From Lithobates sylvaticus (taxonomy: Eukaryota; Chordata; Amphibia; Anura; Ranidae), in NCBI GenBank assembly GCA_028564925.1, contig CM053030.1:409391738-409455737 (forward strand): 64,000 nt of DNA, written 5' to 3'. A program made the position numbers and the translations under genes. Shown in pieces: positions 32,528 through 43,442 of this stretch; position 1 is the stretch's first letter, and each line of letters opens with the position of its first letter. The notes below the pieces were generated by a model. It did no database searches and was not told the DNA's origin. It was given only the letters and a program-made list of their open reading frames with translations.

Positions 32528-32905
32528 GGCCCCTTTCACACTGGGGTGGTTTTCAGGCGGTACAGCGCTAAAAATAGCGCCTGTACACCGCCTGAAAAAA
32601 CCGGCCCCATTCACTCCAGTGTGAAAGCCGGCGGGCTTTCACACTGGAGCGGTGCGCTAGCAGGACGGTAAAAGAAGTCCTGCTAGCAGCATCTCTATAC
32701 CGCTCCTACCCATTGATTTTAATGGGACACCGCGGTAACACCGCAGCAATACCGCTTTGCGGGGGATTTTAACCCTTTTTCGGCCGCTCGCGGGGGGTAA
32801 AAACGCCCCACGAGCTGCCGAATACCGTAAAACGACGGTAAAGCAGCGCTAAATATAGCGCTGCTTTACCGTCACCGCGGCTCCCGCCCCAGTGTGAAAG
32901 GGGCC
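32528..32905. mobile_element. MITE with GGCCCCTTTCACACTGGGG ends, copy 2
   Basis: Ends are perfect inverse copies (GGCCCCTTTCACACTGGGG at left, CCCCAGTGTGAAAGGGGCC at right) with a TTA duplication on both sides (32525-32527 and 32906-32908). Internal palindromes surround AGCGCT. It is 378 bp long and better preserved than the copy at 25581. Confidence 0.88.
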
Positions 32906-32964
32906 TTAATGCATCAAATTCAAAAATGATTACCTCCAGTTCCTAGTTAAAGAAATTTGAGGTA

Positions 32965-33570
32965 ATTAAGACCAACTATAAGTTGATGACCAACAAACTG
33001 AGATATTCAGACAATACCACACTAATGGCAGAAAGTGAAGAAGAACTAAAGAGTCTCTTAATATAGGTGAAAGAGGAGAGCACAAAAGCTGGCCTGAAAT
33101 TGAACATTAAGAAAACTAAGATCATGGCAATCGATCCCATCACTCCCTCACTCCTTGGCTGTGAAAGTTGGACCATAAGGAAGGCTGAACGCAGAAGAAT
33201 TTATGCTTTTGAACTATGGTGTTGGAGAAGACTCTTGAAAGTCCCTTGTATGGCAAGAAGATCAAACCAGTCATTCTTGATGGAAATCAACCCTGAATAT
33301 TCACTGGAAAGACAGATCCTGAAGCTGAAACTCGAATACTTTGGCAACCTAATGCGAATAGAGGAATCATTGGAAAAGACCCTGATGTTGGGAAACATGG
33401 AAGGAAAAAGGAGAAGAGAATGACAGAAAACAAGTGGGATAGATAGCATCATCTAAACAAGGAACATAAGATTAAGCAAGCTTCTGGAGGTAGTGGAGGA
33501 CAGAAAAGCCTGGCGCGCTATGGTTCAAGAGGTCACGAAGAGTCAGACACGACTAAACGACTGAACACAC
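32965..33570 (+). pseudogene. RTE/BovB-like LINE, ORF2 C-terminal fragment with 3' end
   Basis: Conceptual translation gives RYSDNTTLMAESEEELKSLL, then KEESTKAGLKLNIKKTKIMA, then GCESWTIRKAERRRIYAFEL with WCWRRLLKVPCMARRSNQSF, EINPEYSLERQILKLKLEYF and VEDRKAWRAMVQEVTKSQTR-like sequence. This is the reverse transcriptase tail of the BovB group of RTE LINEs. The YADD box reads YSDN, an internal stop follows soon after (LI*VKEES), and about 70 residues before GCESWT are deleted. It ends in a short CA-rich tail (ACACACACACATA), typical of RTE elements, which lack poly(A). Dead copy. Confidence 0.85.
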
Positions 33571-33662
33571 ACACATATAACAAGGGTGCACACACCGCTT
33601 CAGGCATAAAATGGACACACCCGGTCCAAGGTTCTAATCCTGGTTCATCACCGTAGGCAATA

Positions 33663-33877
33663 TCAAGAAGAGAAGAAAAGATTGATCGCACACTTGAATC
33701 CAAAAGATGCTGTAGAAATGTCTTTATTGTCATGAGCCAAACAAAATTCTTTGTTCTTTTCGTGTGAAACGTATCAACTGATCATCATTGCAATTTTGTC
33801 TGGCTCATGACAATAAAGAAATTTCTACAGCATCTTTTGGATTTAAGTGTGCAATCAATCTTTTCTTCTCTTCTTGA
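33663..33877. repeat. Foldback repeat with 86-bp arms
   Basis: Left arm 33663-33748 and right arm 33792-33877 are inverse copies (TCAAGAAGAGAAGAAAAGAT...) with only a few differences, around a 43-base loop. It lies beside the CA-rich tail of the RTE fragment. Confidence 0.9.
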
Positions 33878-33901
33878 CACACACACATAAGTTGATGTAC
33901 A

Positions 33902-33995
33902 CAATATAGTGAAGTATTGTAGGAAGATTTACTGCATCCCGTAAGTAGCGCCGAGCGCGCAATTTGAAATCTTCCTACAATACTTCACTATATTG
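33902..33995. repeat. Perfect 29-bp hairpin
   Basis: Arms 33902-33930 and 33967-33995 are exact inverse copies around a 36-base GC-rich loop (CCCGTAAGTAGCGCCGAGCG). It could be a small palindromic transposon or a hairpin RNA source. Confidence 0.9.
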
Positions 33996-34583
33996 GTTTC
34001 TTCTCTTATCGGTGCAACACCTTCCAAGAACATCATTGTGCCCTGTGTGTATCCATCGCTCCCTGGACCCTCTCATCTCACTGGCTTTGCTTCTGTGTCT
34101 GCTTGCTAACTACAGCTTGCCTGCATACTTGTCCTCTGCTCTGCTGCTCTGCTTGTCTGCTAGCCCGGTGAGTCCATTCCAAGGAAGAGCTTATATGCAC
34201 AGTTATATTGTTTTTTGGGACACTAATTGGACACTATATGTTTTTGGATAATTATATTAATTTTACCACATATAGGTTGTGGTTTATTAATTCTTGATAT
34301 TTATTTATTTATGTCACCTATATGAAATAATTTGTCTATCACACACATTATTAATGCCAGTCAATTCTGTGGGATCACTTTCATCGGTTCGTAATAACTT
34401 CTGATTGCCAGCGCTGTTTTTATTGGTTTGAGCTGTTTACAACAAGTACATGAATTTGTCCCTTTAACGAACATTTGTCTTATGGAAGCACATTGGGGTC
34501 CTAAAGACTTTATTAGTAGAAAACAAATGTAAACAATTGTATATAAGAAGAATGTTGTTTAAGACCGTTAGTCTATGTGTGTC
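33996..34583. other. Intergenic, nothing recognised
   Basis: A frame of about 95 codons at 33964-34251 lacks any domain and starts inside the hairpin. I see no support for a gene. Confidence 0.5.
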
Positions 34584-34587
34584 TTAA

Positions 34588-35495
34588 CTACTTGCAGACC
34601 ACCTGCCGAATAATACAGCAGCAGGTTGGCTCCCCTGCGTGTATCGTCGCAGCTGTATGGTGGGCTCTTTAAGGGCTATAAAGCGTGATGCCGGAGCTGA
34701 TGCATGTGGCCGGCAGGTGTGATTTTCACTGGCAACCGACGGTCGCTCCTCAGAGAGCCAGAATAGAGATCTGTCAATGTAAACAGACAGATCCCCGTTC
34801 TGTCAGGGAAGTAGACAGATATCTGCTGTTGCTAGTGATCAGGAACAGCGATCTCTCTCTACTCCCTGTCACTACACTCCCCCACAGGTAGAAACACCTC
34901 CCTAGGATGAACTTAACCCCTTGATTGCCCCCTAGTGTTAACACCTTCCCTTCCGGTGACATTTTTACAGTAATCAGTGAATATTTTTAGCTCTGATCGC
35001 TGTATAAATGTCAATGGTCCCAAAAAGGTGTCAAAAGTGTCCAATCTGTCCGCCGCAATGTTGCAGTCCCGCTAAAAAATCACTGATCACCACCATTACT
35101 AGTAAAAATTTATAATAAAAATGCCATAAATATATCCCCTATTTTGTAGACGCTATTTTTTGCACAAACCAATCAATATACACTTATTTTTACCAAAAAT
35201 ATGTAGAAGAATACATATTGGCCTAAACTGATGAAGAAATTTTTTTTTTTTTGTTTTTTTGGATATTTATCATAGCAAAAAATCTAACATTTTCTTTTTC
35301 AAAATTGTCGCTCTTTTTTTGTTTATAGAGCAAAAAATAAAAAACACAGAGGTGACCAAATACCACCAAAAGAAAGCTCTATTTGTGTTAAAAAAAAATA
35401 CTTAAATTTTGTTTGGGCAATTGTTAGTTAGAACAGTTGTATTGCAAAAAATGGCCTGGTCAGGAAGTGGGTAAATCCTTCCAGGGCTGGAGTGG
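34588..35495. mobile_element. TTAA-flanked non-autonomous element, copy 2
   Basis: TTAA|CTACTTGCAGACC at the left and GGCTGGAGTGG|TTAA at the right. It is inverted relative to copy 1 and carries the same conserved block (GTAGACGC...TTTGCACAAACCAATCAATA, TAGCAAAAAATC, GCTCTATTTGTG). Length is about 0.9 kb. Confidence 0.85.
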
Positions 35496-35499
35496 TTAA

Positions 35500-36154
35500 T
35501 GTGTGAAAGGCGACTAAAAAAGAAGACATGAACAAAAAAACTGCATGCTGATATTGAATGCATTGAATGTGTAAGTGCACATTAGAACAGACACGTGTAT
35601 AGATTTGATAAGTGACTCTCATGGGTTATTGTTCTAAGAGGACATGGCTTCTGCTCGGTTTCATTATTCATTTGCCTTCCTTTCTTATTGGAATGTTGCC
35701 CTGTGCTGTTAATAAACAGATTCAAGATAAATTACTTGAAGACAGATGTAATATCAACTAAGCAACAAGCACTTCAGCAAACAGTGGTGGCAAATTCAGT
35801 TAATAGCTTTAAGTACAGGCATGAATATTAACATTCCCAAAATGATTAAGAAAATATCAAACTGAAAATTAAATAAAGGGGCCTGTGCCCATGAATGCTT
35901 TGGTGATTTACAATTATTCTCGAGGGAGATATCTCATTAACTGGGTTGGTAATAGTCGCTCTGACTGAACTTATTAATTCTCATCTGAGACAAACACATT
36001 ATTTTGTATGGTTAGAGGTGGTGTTTGCAGCTAAGATTCCATTGTTGTCTCTTTATTAATCTATGGATTTCTATAGCCAGCAGGTTTTGAAGATTTTGTA
36101 GGCCTGCACCCTCTGTTTGGTAGGTGTCAAATATCAGTGTATGTACCTAATGTA
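35500..36154. other. Intergenic, nothing recognised
   Basis: AT-rich, no coding frames or element ends seen. Confidence 0.5.
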
Positions 36155-36157
36155 TTA

Positions 36158-36541
36158 TGCCGTGTACACACGGTCGGACATTCCGACAGAAAAAGTCAGA
36201 CGGGAGCTTTACATTGTGTATATTCCGACCGTGTGTATGCCCCATCGGACTTGTCGAAAATTCAGACGGACTTAGATAGAGAACATGTATATTTTTCCGA
36301 CGGAACTGTTCCGACGCACCAAGAACGACGCATGCTCTGAAGCAAGTACGAGACGGAAGCTATTGGCTACTGGCTATTGAACTTCCGTTTTCTAGTCCCG
36401 TCGTACGTGTTGTAAGTCACCACGTTCTTGATGGTCGGACTTTGGTGTGACCGTGTGTATGCAAGACAGCTTGAGCGGAATTCCATCAGTGAAACCTTCA
36501 GAGTTTATTCCGATGGCAAAACCGCTTGTGTGTACGCGGCA
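36158..36541. mobile_element. Harbinger MITE, TGCCGCGTACACA family
   Basis: Ends TGCCGTGTACACACGG and ...TGTGTACGCGGCA, flanked by a perfect TTA duplication (36155-36157 and 36542-36544). Subterminal CGACCGTGTGTATGC copies are present. Length 384 bp. Confidence 0.88.
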
Positions 36542-36544
36542 TTA

Positions 36545-37226
36545 GGCGTAAGACATTGCAAAACAGGCATTGGTGTCTAAAGTGACACTTTCCTGTGCTC
36601 ACAGGGTAAAAAATAGAGACCCTTAACTCCTCCTCTTCATCACCAAAAATTTCCCCCCCCAAGCTGCTGGCCCTGACTAGAGATATTTATGCATTTAGAC
36701 TTCAATCAAAGCTGGTCCCAGGGTATGCCAGGCACACCTGGCACACCCTGTGTGCACGCCTATGCTCCCACCATAGCCATCCAACAATGCAACAAGCAGG
36801 GAGATGGCTGCATTGATAGCTGGTGCTTGTTTCTGGCTCCAAGCATTTGCCTGAGGCAAGCGCAGGCAAAATAAACCTCCTGTTACCTTTGCATTCCTTT
36901 TAGTTACATAGTTGGTAAGGTTGGATAAAGACACCCGTCCATCCAGTTCAACCTGAGTCGGTGTGTTATGTCACATATTATGTCTCTACCACTTCCAATA
37001 TCCCTGTATGTTGTGTTCAATAAGATGCCCATCTTAGAGTTTTTTTAATTTAGCAACATTACCTGCTGCAACCCTCTTGCCAACATTTTTCTTGGGAAGA
37101 TGCTTGAAGTTGGAGATAAGTGCTGGCTATCAATACAGCCCTCTCCTTGCTAGCGGCTTTGTTGGATAGCCATGGGGGCGAGAGAAGCATCCTGTCCATC
37201 TACATAGCTAGCCTCCATTTCAGGTA
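36545..37226. other. Intergenic; possible interspersed repeat fragment
   Basis: The stretch near 36903-36960 (TTACATAGTTGGTAAGGTTG, CCATCCAGTTCAACC) is familiar as a widespread amphibian and fish repeat, but I cannot name it. Nothing else recognised. The Ngaro-like element begins at the right edge. Confidence 0.35.
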
Positions 37227-37320
37227 GGAAGGTGGAACGGCCTGAAGTTATGGGAGGAGCCCGGAGGGTATTTAAGCAGCCCAAAGGCCGCCGGTCTTTG
37301 TCGGTTTCCTGTGCGTGATA
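37227..37320 (+). repeat. Terminal repeat A1 of the Ngaro-like element
   Basis: Shares CGGCCTGAAGTTATGGGAGG through CTGTGCGTGATA with A2 at 43443-43540 in the same orientation, with few differences. Confidence 0.9.
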
Positions 37321-38118
37321 TCTGATACGTCAGACATCTAGGACCGACTCGTTCGAGACAAGCGCTGTTGGTGCCGTTTCGTGAGCTCCGTTTTCGTCTG
37401 TCTGTCTCCTCTTGTTGCAGTCCCGCGTCCCGTGTTCGTAAGTTGTGTTACCCCTTCGTGTCGCACTCGTGTCGCCGAGTCGCAGTTTCGTACAAAGAGT
37501 CTGGTTCGGCTGTCGCAGGTAGGGCTTCGGCTCCCATGTTTTACGTTCTCATGCACTGCTTATCATGTCACTAAACTGTGGTCTGCGTAGCTCACGAACC
37601 ACGCGCTGCTTGTCTCGAAACCTAAACACTTACTCGCACGTTTTTGGTTGTACACGATCGGGAGCCATCTAGCGGCACGCACATTCAGGGCCGCCCGCCA
37701 CAACACTCCGACCGATGCCGCATCCGGCACTCGAGGGTTCCCCTTTCGCGGTCGTGCTACGCAGTCTTTGAATCGTTCAAACATGACTCACGCACGGGTG
37801 CCGTTCGCACTCACACGCATCGTTCATGTCCTGCCGTTATTCAAATCGGTTGCGCCAGCGAGCGTGCCGAATCGCTATTTGCATTCCGAATCGCTGTTGG
37901 CATGTCAATTGTACGAATCACTTCGACCGTGTCGAAACATTTCACGTATTAGCATGACAATCATTTCATCATTTCAAACATGGCTAACGTATCAGGCCAT
38001 CCGGTCATGCTAAATCATTTTGCATCAGTTAAACAGGGCGTTCATGCCATCGTTTCGATCCTGGTCCGGTCGCATCCATAGATGCTCCAATCGGGGCGAT
38101 CCAGATGCACGACTACCC

Positions 38119-38850
38119 GGCCTCATTTCGATACATGCGCCAAGGGCGGAATCGCATCACTGGTTGCGTACATTCTTGATTCTTGCCCCTGTCATGGTAT
38201 ATCATTTCTGTCACCTTACCACGCCCGGCATGAATGCAGTCACTTCCCTGCACTAATTCGTGTCGGCGTGCCCTAGGCCCGGCCTCATTTCAATACATGC
38301 GCCAAGGGCGGAATCGCATCACTGGTTGCGTACATTCCTGATTCTTGCCCCTGTCATGGTATCTCATTTCTGTCACCTTACCACGCCCGGCATGAATGCA
38401 GTCACTTCCCCGCACTAATTCGTGTCGGCGTGCCCTAGGCCCGGCCTCATTTCAATACATGCGCCAAGGGCGGAATCGCATCACTGGTTGCGTACATTCC
38501 TGATTCTTGCCCCTGTCATGGTATCTCATTTCTGTCACCTTACCACGCCCGGCATGAATGCAGTCACTTCCTCGCACTCAATTCGTGTCGGCGTGCCCTA
38601 TGGCCGGCCTCATTTCAATACATGCGCCAAGGGCGGAATCGCATCACTGGTTGCGTACATTCCTGATTCTTGCCCCTGTCATGGTATCTCATTTCTGTCA
38701 CCTTACCACGCCCGGCATGAATGCAGTCACTACCTCGCACTAATTCGTGTCGGCGTGCCCTAGGCCCGGCCTGAATGCAGTCACTTCCTCGCACTCAATT
38801 CGTGTCGGCGTGCCCTAGGCCCGGCCTCATTTCAATACATGCGCCAGGGG
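38119..38850 (+). repeat. Tandem ~162-bp units in the Ngaro-like leader
   Basis: GGCCTCATTTC starts at about 38119, 38281, 38443 and 38606, with a shortened copy and a fifth partial copy to about 38850. Runs of A follow near 38857, 39013 and 39422. The whole leader between A1 and the first gene is about 2.3 kb and non-coding, and the short frames in it repeat with the units. Confidence 0.93.
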
Positions 38851-39595
38851 CGGAATCAAAAAAAAAAAAAAAAAAAATAAAAAAAAAGGAGACTTTGATT
38901 CTTGTCCTTGTCATGTCATATCATTTCTGTGTCACCTTACCACGCCCCGGCGTTAATTGGTCACCTGCCTGTACGAATTCGCGCCGGCGTGCCCTAGGCC
39001 GGCCGCATTTCTAAAAAAAAAAAAAAAAAAAGCTTGGAGTCGGACCCGGTGGCAGCTGGATGTCACAGTTCGGCCTCAGCGTACCCAGGCAGTTGGCCTC
39101 ATTTCACGGTTGCCTCATTTCTGTACGTGCTCACAGTCACCCCCACATGGTACGAACGGGCTGGGCCCTGTCACGGGAAGTTCATTTCAGTTAAAGCAAC
39201 ATGTCATGTCAGTCGTTCGTGCTGTTATCTGTCATTTGATTCCACAGCGGTCTCGGCAGTCGACTTAAGTCACTATCGCCTGTTGTTATCATCTACGTTG
39301 GGTTCCGTCGCTCTGGACGGCTGCAGTTTCAGGCTCTTAAATAGGTACTTTCTCTCACACTCTCTCAGGTCAGTCGGATTCAGTAGGTCCACCTGCACCA
39401 GCTTGATCAGGGTTCCAGCAGGTAAAAAAAAAAAAAAAAAAAAAAAAACGCAGGGGCACGGGGGGGCTCCTGCTTTCTCATGGCAGGTACGTATACCATA
39501 GGTGACACGTCCAAACTCATTTCTTGTCACCTCTTTATAGGCCCAGCCTGCAGACACGTGACCAGTCTACTAGGGAACGGGTCTTGGCAGCCGCC

Positions 39596-40744
39596 ATGTC
39601 ATCAGTCGGCAGCGATGACCTCACCACCCCGCTATCCCCGGCGTCAGCCTCCGAGGCTGGCAGTGTCCAGTCTCTTAGGGCATGGACAATTCCCAGGCTG
39701 TCCGCCGAGCTGAGGCGCAGAGGGATACCCTTCTCGTCCGCGGCCAGGAAGGCGGAGCTATTCAGGCTCCTCTTCCCACCACCGGCCGCAGCAAGCCCCA
39801 GCAGCCAGCAGGCGTCTCTGGAATCGATTTCAGCCGCCGTCGCTCAGCTACACACCCTCGTGTCTTCCCTGTCTTCCTCAATCGTTGAGGTCCAGGACAG
39901 GGTGTCTCGTCTAGAGACCAGCCCGGCTGCCACGGTTCCGGACCCTGCGGTGGTCCCAGCCATCAGTGCACCGGCCGCAGGTAGTGAGCTTGCCACAACT
40001 ACCGTTCATCCTTCCCACCTGGTGCCACCCAGCGTAAGGAAGGACATTCTAGAGGGCAGAGACGTTAACCTGGCCTCACTCTTGATCTCGGTCCATGACT
40101 TGGCCGAGAACAAGGCCTACACCTGGGGGGACGTCTCGGTGGTTTTGAAAGCAAAGGATCCGAGGCTCAACAGAAAGCTCACGGTGCCCGAGTTCACGCT
40201 CGCCTTCGGCATGTTCAGGGACGTGCTGTGCTCAGCCTCCCCCGGCAGACGGAAGGAACTGGACCTCTACCTCCATTTGATCGTAGACCTGGGCCACAAA
40301 TACGGTGGCTCAGCGTTCTACGATTATCATCGCTCCTTCTCGGCAAAAGCCGCGGCCAGATTCCTACAGTTTCATTTGACAACAGACTGGAGCGTAGTGG
40401 ACACGGAGTTGTTCTGCCGCCACTTCGCGGGTCTACGCTCCCCGCTATGTGCTGTCTGTCAGTCAGCGTCCCACACCACAGTCTGGTGTGCCAACATAGC
40501 CTCTGTCCATCCGATAGCTAGCACGGCCTCTACCAGCACGAACCAGGCTCAGCAGGCCCCGGCGCAAGGGCAGAAGGTGGACAAGTTGGAACGTCCGGTG
40601 CGGATGGTTGGGGGAGCCGCCATTTGCAACAATTTCAATTACAGCTCCTGCAATTTCAGCCAGTGCCGGCTCTTGCACGTTTGCACCCTATGCCAGAGGG
40701 CGCACCCCAGGATCCTATGTGAGGTCAAACAGAAGAAACCATGA
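39596..40744 (+). CDS. Gag-like protein of the Ngaro-like element
   Basis: About 382 residues from an ATG in a strong context (GCCGCCATGT). The N-terminal part has a SAP-like LRAWTIPRLSAELRRRGIPF motif, a coiled-coil stretch (AAVAQLHTLVSSLSSSIVEV) follows, and a folded middle domain precedes a cysteine-rich C-terminus (CNNFNYSSCNFSQCRLLHVC) that may bind RNA. Such proteins form the particle or RNA-binding component in this group. It is immediately followed by the reverse transcriptase frame, an arrangement reminiscent of gag-pol junctions. Confidence 0.75.
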   Translation: MSSVGSDDLTTPLSPASASEAGSVQSLRAWTIPRLSAELRRRGIPFSSAARKAELFRLLFPPPAAASPSSQQASLESISAAVAQLHTLVSSLSSSIVEVQDRVSRLETSPAATVPDPAVVPAISAPAAGSELATTTVHPSHLVPPSVRKDILEGRDVNLASLLISVHDLAENKAYTWGDVSVVLKAKDPRLNRKLTVPEFTLAFGMFRDVLCSASPGRRKELDLYLHLIVDLGHKYGGSAFYDYHRSFSAKAAARFLQFHLTTDWSVVDTELFCRHFAGLRSPLCAVCQSASHTTVWCANIASVHPIASTASTSTNQAQQAPAQGQKVDKLERPVRMVGGAAICNNFNYSSCNFSQCRLLHVCTLCQRAHPRILCEVKQKKP

Positions 40745-40780
40745 CTAAGCCGGGTCAATGTCCTTTGGCTCGATGTTTAC

Positions 40781-42334
40781 TTGACCTCACACCCCACTCC
40801 GTCACTTGCCAGCTACCTCATCAGGGGTTTCACCGATGGGTTTCATACCGGGCTCATCACCCTGCCCCACTCCACCCACGAATGTCCGAACCTACGCTCT
40901 GCAGCAACAGATGAGCCGGCGATTGGCGTCCTTCTGCAGACGGAGTTGGATCGGGACTTCATGATAGGCCCGTTCAGTCAGTCTCCCTTTAGCATCTGGA
41001 GGGTTAGCCCTATCGGGCTTGTACTGGGGAAATTTTCAAATAAAAAACGTCTGGTGTATGATCTGTCAGCGCCTCATTCTTCCGTCGTTCCCAGTCTCAA
41101 CTCGCTCATCCCCTCCGAGGAGTTCTCACTGAAGTATACTTCGGTAGACATGGCTATCCAGTCCATTCTCAGGGCGGGGGTGGGTGCTTGGCTCTCGAAG
41201 GCGGACATATCCGACGCCTTCAAGCTGCTGCCCATTCATCCTTCCCTGTGGTGCTGGCACGGCATCAAGTGGAGGGAGCGATATTATTTCGCGACCAAAC
41301 TGACCTTCGGGTCTAAGAGTAGTCCTTGGCTTTTTGACAAGTTCGCCGAGACCCTGGCGTGGATCCTTCTCCATGAAGCACAGTGCCACGAGGTCATCCA
41401 TTATTTGGATGACTTCCTTCTGATAGAACCGCCCGGGGCTCCCCCAGGGGACCTGGGAAAGTTGAGGACAGTTTTCGACAAACTGAACGTCCCCATAGCG
41501 GAGCACAAGGTTGATGGCCCGGCACACAAGATCACGTTCTTGGGCATCGACCTTGACACGCTTGCCATGCAGGCCAGCCTTCCCGCGGATAAGTTGGACC
41601 GTATCAGGACGGTTCTGCGAGAGTTCACCCGGGTGGGGGGATGTACTCAGAAGCACCTTCAGTCTCTCCTCGGGATGCTGAACTTCGCTGTGAGGATCAT
41701 CCCCCAGGGCCGCTCCTTCGTGTCCCGGTTATTGGTCTTCCTGTCCTACACTCAGGACCCGGACCAGGTCATCAGGCTGGATTCTGCAGCCAGGGCAGAT
41801 CTGGCCATGTGGGAACACTTTCTTAGTAATTGGAACGGTGTGTCGCTGTTCATCCCAGTCGTATCCACGCAGTCACCACAGGTGGTGACCGATGCGGCGG
41901 CATCCACAGGATGCGCCGCCATTTTTGGCCATTTGTGGTTCGCCGCCCCTTGGCCTCCTCAAGCACTAGCCACACCGGGCTTCACTACCACGTCAGCCCT
42001 CTTTGAGCTCTTCCCCATCGTAGCAGCCGCTCACCTATGGGGTCACCATTGGTCTGGACAGACTGTGGCTTTCACGACAGACAATCAAGCCACAGCCGAG
42101 ATCATCAGCAAGGGCAGGTCTAAGTCCAGGCCCGTCATGTCCTTCCTCCGCAGACTGGTCCAGCTATCCCTACAGCATCAGTTCAATGTTTACTGCTCAT
42201 TCATTCCAGGGAAGTTTAACTCAGCAGCGGACGCACTCTCCCGTTTTAACTTTATTTCTTTCTTTGAACAGATGCCAGGAGCCTACCATCTTTCAGCCAC
42301 TATCCCGGATTGGTCACAACTGACCTTGGACTAG
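40781..42334 (+). CDS. Reverse transcriptase-RNase H of the Ngaro-like element
   Basis: About 517 codons. Reverse transcriptase motifs in order: WLSKADISDAFKLLPIHP (motif A), FGSKSSPWLFDKFA, and VIHYLDDFLLI (motif C). An RNase H domain follows with VVTDAAASTGCAAIF, FTTDNQATAEIIS and NSAADALSRF. This is the DIRS-order polymerase. The exact start of translation is not fixed by the sequence. Its end overlaps the recombinase frame by about 25 bases, an arrangement common in this group. Confidence 0.9.
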   Translation: MTSHPTPSLASYLIRGFTDGFHTGLITLPHSTHECPNLRSAATDEPAIGVLLQTELDRDFMIGPFSQSPFSIWRVSPIGLVLGKFSNKKRLVYDLSAPHSSVVPSLNSLIPSEEFSLKYTSVDMAIQSILRAGVGAWLSKADISDAFKLLPIHPSLWCWHGIKWRERYYFATKLTFGSKSSPWLFDKFAETLAWILLHEAQCHEVIHYLDDFLLIEPPGAPPGDLGKLRTVFDKLNVPIAEHKVDGPAHKITFLGIDLDTLAMQASLPADKLDRIRTVLREFTRVGGCTQKHLQSLLGMLNFAVRIIPQGRSFVSRLLVFLSYTQDPDQVIRLDSAARADLAMWEHFLSNWNGVSLFIPVVSTQSPQVVTDAAASTGCAAIFGHLWFAAPWPPQALATPGFTTTSALFELFPIVAAAHLWGHHWSGQTVAFTTDNQATAEIISKGRSKSRPVMSFLRRLVQLSLQHQFNVYCSFIPGKFNSAADALSRFNFISFFEQMPGAYHLSATIPDWSQLTLD

Positions 42335-43269
42335 CCCCACATCTACGCTCAGCTACCAACATCATTAACGCCTCGCTTGCCCGCAACACCCGTCGGGCCT
42401 ACCGGACGGCCTGGAGGGCGTTTAACAAGTTCCTGCCCCATCGCCCTCGTGAGTCTTCCAGCCTCAAGCAGGTCCTGGCGTTTATCGCCTATTGTCATTC
42501 TCACCTAGCACTGTCACACAGCACGATACGACAGTACGTAGCCGGGGTGCAGCACTACTTGTCACTTCAAGACCCCGCGAGGCCTTCGGTGTTCTCCTGC
42601 CACGCAGTGAGGGCCCTACTACGTGGAGTTCAGAAACACCAGCCGCCAGTCAGCCCGAAGCGGCTGCCTATCACGGGGGAAATCTTCAAGGGGATGTCTG
42701 ACATCCTGGATAGGTCCCCTTTCGGTCTCCTCCTCAGCACCGTCCTGCAGGCTGCGATTCACATGGCGTTTTATGGGTTTCTACGGCCCAGCGAGTTCAC
42801 TCGCAGCCACCCAGCCGGTCCAGTCTTGCATAGAAGTAATCTCTGCCGCCACCAGGATCACTACGTCCTTCACTTGGCGACATCCAAAACTCAGCAGCGA
42901 GGTTCCGGAGTAGATATTCACCTGTACAGGACTCACAACAACTGGTGCCCAGTTGCCGTGTTAAACCGCCTGACGGCACTGCTATCCGACCGCCCAGGGT
43001 CCAGTCCGCTTCTACCCTTTCCGGTAAAACTCCTCAACTCGTCGCAGTTCGTGGAACATGTCCGGGTCCTTCTCGGCAATCTTCAGTTGGACCCCAGCCA
43101 GTACTCCGGGCATTCATTCCGGATCGGGGCGGCCACGACGGCCTCAAGACAGGGGGTTCCGGACCACGTGATCAAGAAACTGGGTCGGTGGAAATCGGCC
43201 TGCTTCTCTCGCTACATTCCTAACCCACAGTTAGAGATGGCTCAGGCCTTTGCTCGACTTACTCAGTGA
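42310..43269 (+). CDS. Tyrosine recombinase of the Ngaro-like element
   Basis: About 319 codons. The N-terminal arm-binding domain (SLARNTRRAYRTAWRAF) is followed by the catalytic domain with the family residues: R in FYGFLRPSEFTR, H-x-x-R in SGHSFRIGAATTA, and the nucleophilic tyrosine in LGRWKSACFSRYI. In DIRS-order elements this enzyme inserts a circular DNA copy without target duplication, in place of an integrase. The start codon is uncertain because the frame opens inside the preceding gene. Confidence 0.9.
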   Translation: MVTTDLGLAPHLRSATNIINASLARNTRRAYRTAWRAFNKFLPHRPRESSSLKQVLAFIAYCHSHLALSHSTIRQYVAGVQHYLSLQDPARPSVFSCHAVRALLRGVQKHQPPVSPKRLPITGEIFKGMSDILDRSPFGLLLSTVLQAAIHMAFYGFLRPSEFTRSHPAGPVLHRSNLCRHQDHYVLHLATSKTQQRGSGVDIHLYRTHNNWCPVAVLNRLTALLSDRPGSSPLLPFPVKLLNSSQFVEHVRVLLGNLQLDPSQYSGHSFRIGAATTASRQGVPDHVIKKLGRWKSACFSRYIPNPQLEMAQAFARLTQ

Positions 43270-43311
43270 CATTGCCTTTAATAAATAATTATCCCCTACC
43301 TGAAGGTTTTT

Positions 43312-43442
43312 GCCCCCTTATTTTGGTGTACCATATGGTAGACGAAGGCACACTTTCAGGTCTATTTCATGTTGGTGAGTTTTGTGTTGTTCCTATGTGT
43401 CATCGTTACTCATGTCGTCCGTAGGGCTCTAGACCATAAATT
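43312..43442 (+). repeat. Repeat B1 of the Ngaro-like element
   Basis: GCCCCCTTATTTTGGTGTAC through AGACCATAAATT, repeated nearly exactly as B2 (43665-43795). It follows an AATAAATAATT after the recombinase gene. Confidence 0.92.

Noticed and set aside
33628-33650. tRNA or SINE B-box (GGTTCTAATCC)
   Set aside because: A B-box match is present but no convincing A-box, cloverleaf or tail could be found, so it is not called.
37300-38300. Overlapping frames of 70-120 codons in the Ngaro-like leader
   Set aside because: They have no domains and those further right repeat with the 162-bp units.
41126-41656. 176-codon frame antisense to the Ngaro-like reverse transcriptase
   Set aside because: It mirrors a strongly conserved sense coding region and has no recognisable domain.
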